17,258 bases of DNA from CAWKZT01 sp963854565 (lineage in GTDB: Bacteria > Actinomycetota > Acidimicrobiia > Acidimicrobiales > JAHEJN01): positions 1 through 17,258 of the forward strand of contig CAWKZT010000031.1 in the NCBI GenBank assembly GCA_963854565.1, written 5' to 3'. The translations under genes were made by a program, and so were the position numbers. The first letter of the stretch is position 1. Each line of letters opens with the position of its first letter. The notes beneath the pieces were generated by a model that was not told where the DNA came from, ran no database searches, and saw only the letters and a list, made by a program, of their open reading frames with translations. Shown in pieces: positions 16,187-17,258 of the stretch.

Positions 16187-16777
16187 GTGACCAGCCTCTC
16201 GGTATCGCAGCGACGCCAGCGTGTAATCGTGGCTGGCCATGAAGGTCGCTCTGACGTCGTGCTCCCCTTCGCCAACGACGCAGATGCCTCGGTTCGCGAG
16301 GCCACCCTTCGAGCTTTACAGCGGTGCGGAGCCCTCACCCCGGAAACCCATAAGATTTTCTGTACCGACCCATCAGCACGGGTCCGCCGTGCTGCGGCCG
16401 AAGTAGCCGCAAAAACCCGTCTACCTGACCTCCCTATCCTGCTTAGCGACGAGGACAACACTGTGGTCGAGGTCGCCTGCTGGGCTCTCGGCGAGTGGGC
16501 CAACGACGGGGCCATAGCCGTCGAACACCTAAGTGCAATAGCACGCGACCACGACGACTCACTGTGTCGCGAGAGTGCGGTAGCGGCTCTCGGTGCCATT
16601 GGTGACATTGCCGGGCTTCCTGCCATCCTTGAAGCAATGAACAACAAGGCTGCTGTTCGACGGCGGGCGGCTATAGCACTAGCCGCGTTTGACACGGTTG
16701 AAGCCGAAGAGGCGATAAACAAGGCACTCGAAGATCGTGACTGGCAGGTTCGTCAAATAGCCGAGGATCTGGTTTAA
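16187..16777 (+). CDS. HEAT-repeat protein
   Basis: A 196-aa soluble all-helical protein built of about six HEAT/PBS-lyase-like repeats of roughly 31 residues. Repeat cores seen are VREATLRALQRCG, VRRAAAEVAAKTR, VVEVACWALGEWAND, CRESAVAALGAIGD, VRRRAAIALAAFD and WQVRQIAEDLV. Such repeats form a curved scaffold that binds other proteins; no catalytic motif is visible and no partner can be named. GTG 16187 is chosen because it begins just after the stop of the membrane-protein gene (10 nt gap) and leaves a short leader before the first repeat; the frame extends upstream to 16142 inside that gene. The stop TAA (16775-16777) shares the TTAA palindrome with the stop of the convergent peroxiredoxin gene. 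Confidence 0.85.
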   Translation: MTSLSVSQRRQRVIVAGHEGRSDVVLPFANDADASVREATLRALQRCGALTPETHKIFCTDPSARVRRAAAEVAAKTRLPDLPILLSDEDNTVVEVACWALGEWANDGAIAVEHLSAIARDHDDSLCRESAVAALGAIGDIAGLPAILEAMNNKAAVRRRAAIALAAFDTVEAEEAINKALEDRDWQVRQIAEDLV

Positions 16778-17220
16778 CGATTCTTCAGGATCTCTAATGC
16801 ATCGTCGGCGTGTTTGTTCATGCTGGTCTCACTGCTGATTTCGCCCAAGACAGTGCGATCGGTATCGATCACAAACGTCATCCGTTTAGTAGGCAAGAAT
16901 CCCATTCGTTTGATTCCGAACTGTTTGATAACCACCTTGCCGGGGTCAGACAGAAGCGGAAATCCCAAGTCGTTGTCTTCTGCGAACTCGCGTTGCCGAT
17001 CAACCTGATCGGCGCTCATTCCCACAATCTGTGCTCCAAGTTCGGCGAACTCCGAGGACAGGTCACGAAAATGCTTTGATTCGAGTGTTCAACCAGGCGT
17101 CTTGGCCTTGATGTAAAAGTACAAGACCACCGGTCCGGATTCGAGCAGGTCGGTCAATCGAACCGTGGCCCCGCTTTGGTCTAAGGCCGAGAAGTCCTCG
17201 ACAACGTCACCAACATGCAT
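16774..17220 (-). CDS. Selenocysteine-containing peroxiredoxin (Bcp/PrxQ-like), UGA at the peroxidatic position
   Basis: Read through one in-frame TGA (17091-17089), the frame gives a 148-residue peroxiredoxin, a normal length for Bcp-type enzymes, which reduce hydrogen peroxide and organic hydroperoxides. Before the TGA: MHVGDVVEDFSALDQSG and VVLYFYIKAKTPG. After it: TLESKHFRDL, ELGAQIVGMSADQV, FPLLSDP, then KRMTFVIDTDRTVLGEISSE, all in family order. The TGA is codon 44, precisely where TPGCT has the peroxidatic Cys, so selenocysteine is the natural reading. The resolving-Cys position (+5) is Lys49 and the protein has no Cys, so it would work as a 1-Sec enzyme. ATG 17220 follows an in-frame TGA (17238-17236) and a TAGGGT box, with no clear ribosome binding site. 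Conventional calling would start at ATG 17025 and keep only 83 aa. A Cys-to-stop mutation or sequencing error is the main alternative. It converges with the HEAT-repeat gene. Confidence 0.85.
17034..17059 (-). promoter_or_regulatory. Candidate bacterial SECIS hairpin downstream of the UGA
   Basis: Two mutually exclusive folds are seen in the mRNA after the UGA. Fold A (17059-17040) pairs GU with AC and, after a CC bulge, UCGG with CCGA around the loop AGUUCG. The loop begins 38 nt after the UGA and has G at its second base, close to the described bacterial SECIS spacing. Fold B (17056-17034) is a 10-pair stem with one G-G mismatch and a GCC loop, more stable but further away. Both were found by eye; no energy was computed. 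Confidence 0.3.
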
Positions 17221-17227
17221 AAACCAA

Positions 17228-17233
17228 ACCCTA
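17228..17233 (-). promoter_or_regulatory. Candidate -10 box (TAGGGT) for the peroxiredoxin
   Basis: On the - strand TAGGGT fits TANNNT and ends 7 nt before ATG 17220, consistent with a leaderless transcript. The window ends at 17258, so no -35 region can be assessed. Confidence 0.35.
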
Positions 17234-17258
17234 ACCGCTCAACCGAAGAACCGAAGCG

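Noticed and set aside
16774..17025. Reading the peroxiredoxin as a genuine 83-aa protein starting at ATG 17025
   Set aside because: It would lack the whole active-site half of the fold, while the missing half is present upstream in the same frame, interrupted only by TGA. A frameshift is not needed to join them.

Overview
The window looks like chromosomal DNA from an actinobacterium, most likely an uncultured Acidimicrobiia-like lineage. Reasons are the moderate-to-high GC by eye, frequent GTG starts, an Actinobacteria-type UPF0182 membrane protein near a YlbL-type PDZ/Lon-like protease, a DivIVA-type coiled-coil protein, and several start codons that sit directly behind a TANNNT box with no ribosome binding site (probable leaderless mRNAs). 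I see no rRNA, tRNA, CRISPR array, insertion sequence or prophage block. The taxonomic placement is inference.

Layout. Positions 1-152 hold no clear gene, but a 7-bp tandem repeat lies just before the first gene. On the + strand follow an ABC-F ATPase (to 2108), then, after a small convergent acidic protein (2153-2461, -), a gamma-glutamyltransferase-family enzyme (2518-4101) and an FMN-binding glutamate-synthase-type membrane enzyme (4147-5670). From 5788 to 15752 everything is on the - strand. In transcription order this is: YlbL-like protease, DivIVA-like coiled-coil protein, UPF0182 membrane protein, two ABC exporter half-transporters that overlap by 4 nt, and a small 84-aa protein with a strong ribosome binding site. 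Divergent from the protease are a small membrane protein and a HEAT-repeat protein on the + strand (about 15820-16777). The window ends with a peroxiredoxin on the - strand (16774-17220).

Main discovery. The peroxiredoxin frame is interrupted by a single in-frame TGA exactly where the peroxidatic cysteine belongs (TPG-TGA-T, codon 44), and it is open and recognisable on both sides. This is best read as a selenocysteine codon. The gene then encodes a 148-residue Sec-type Bcp/PrxQ-like peroxiredoxin with no cysteine at all. A standard gene caller would report only an 83-aa fragment from 17025. A hairpin 30-55 nt downstream of the TGA is a candidate bacterial SECIS element.

Secondary points are the asymmetric ATP sites of the ABC exporter pair (one degenerate, one consensus), a C-terminal Cys-containing tail on the DivIVA-like protein that resembles the end of phage MuF/SPP1-gp7 head proteins, and the use of one TTAA palindrome as the stop of two convergent genes.
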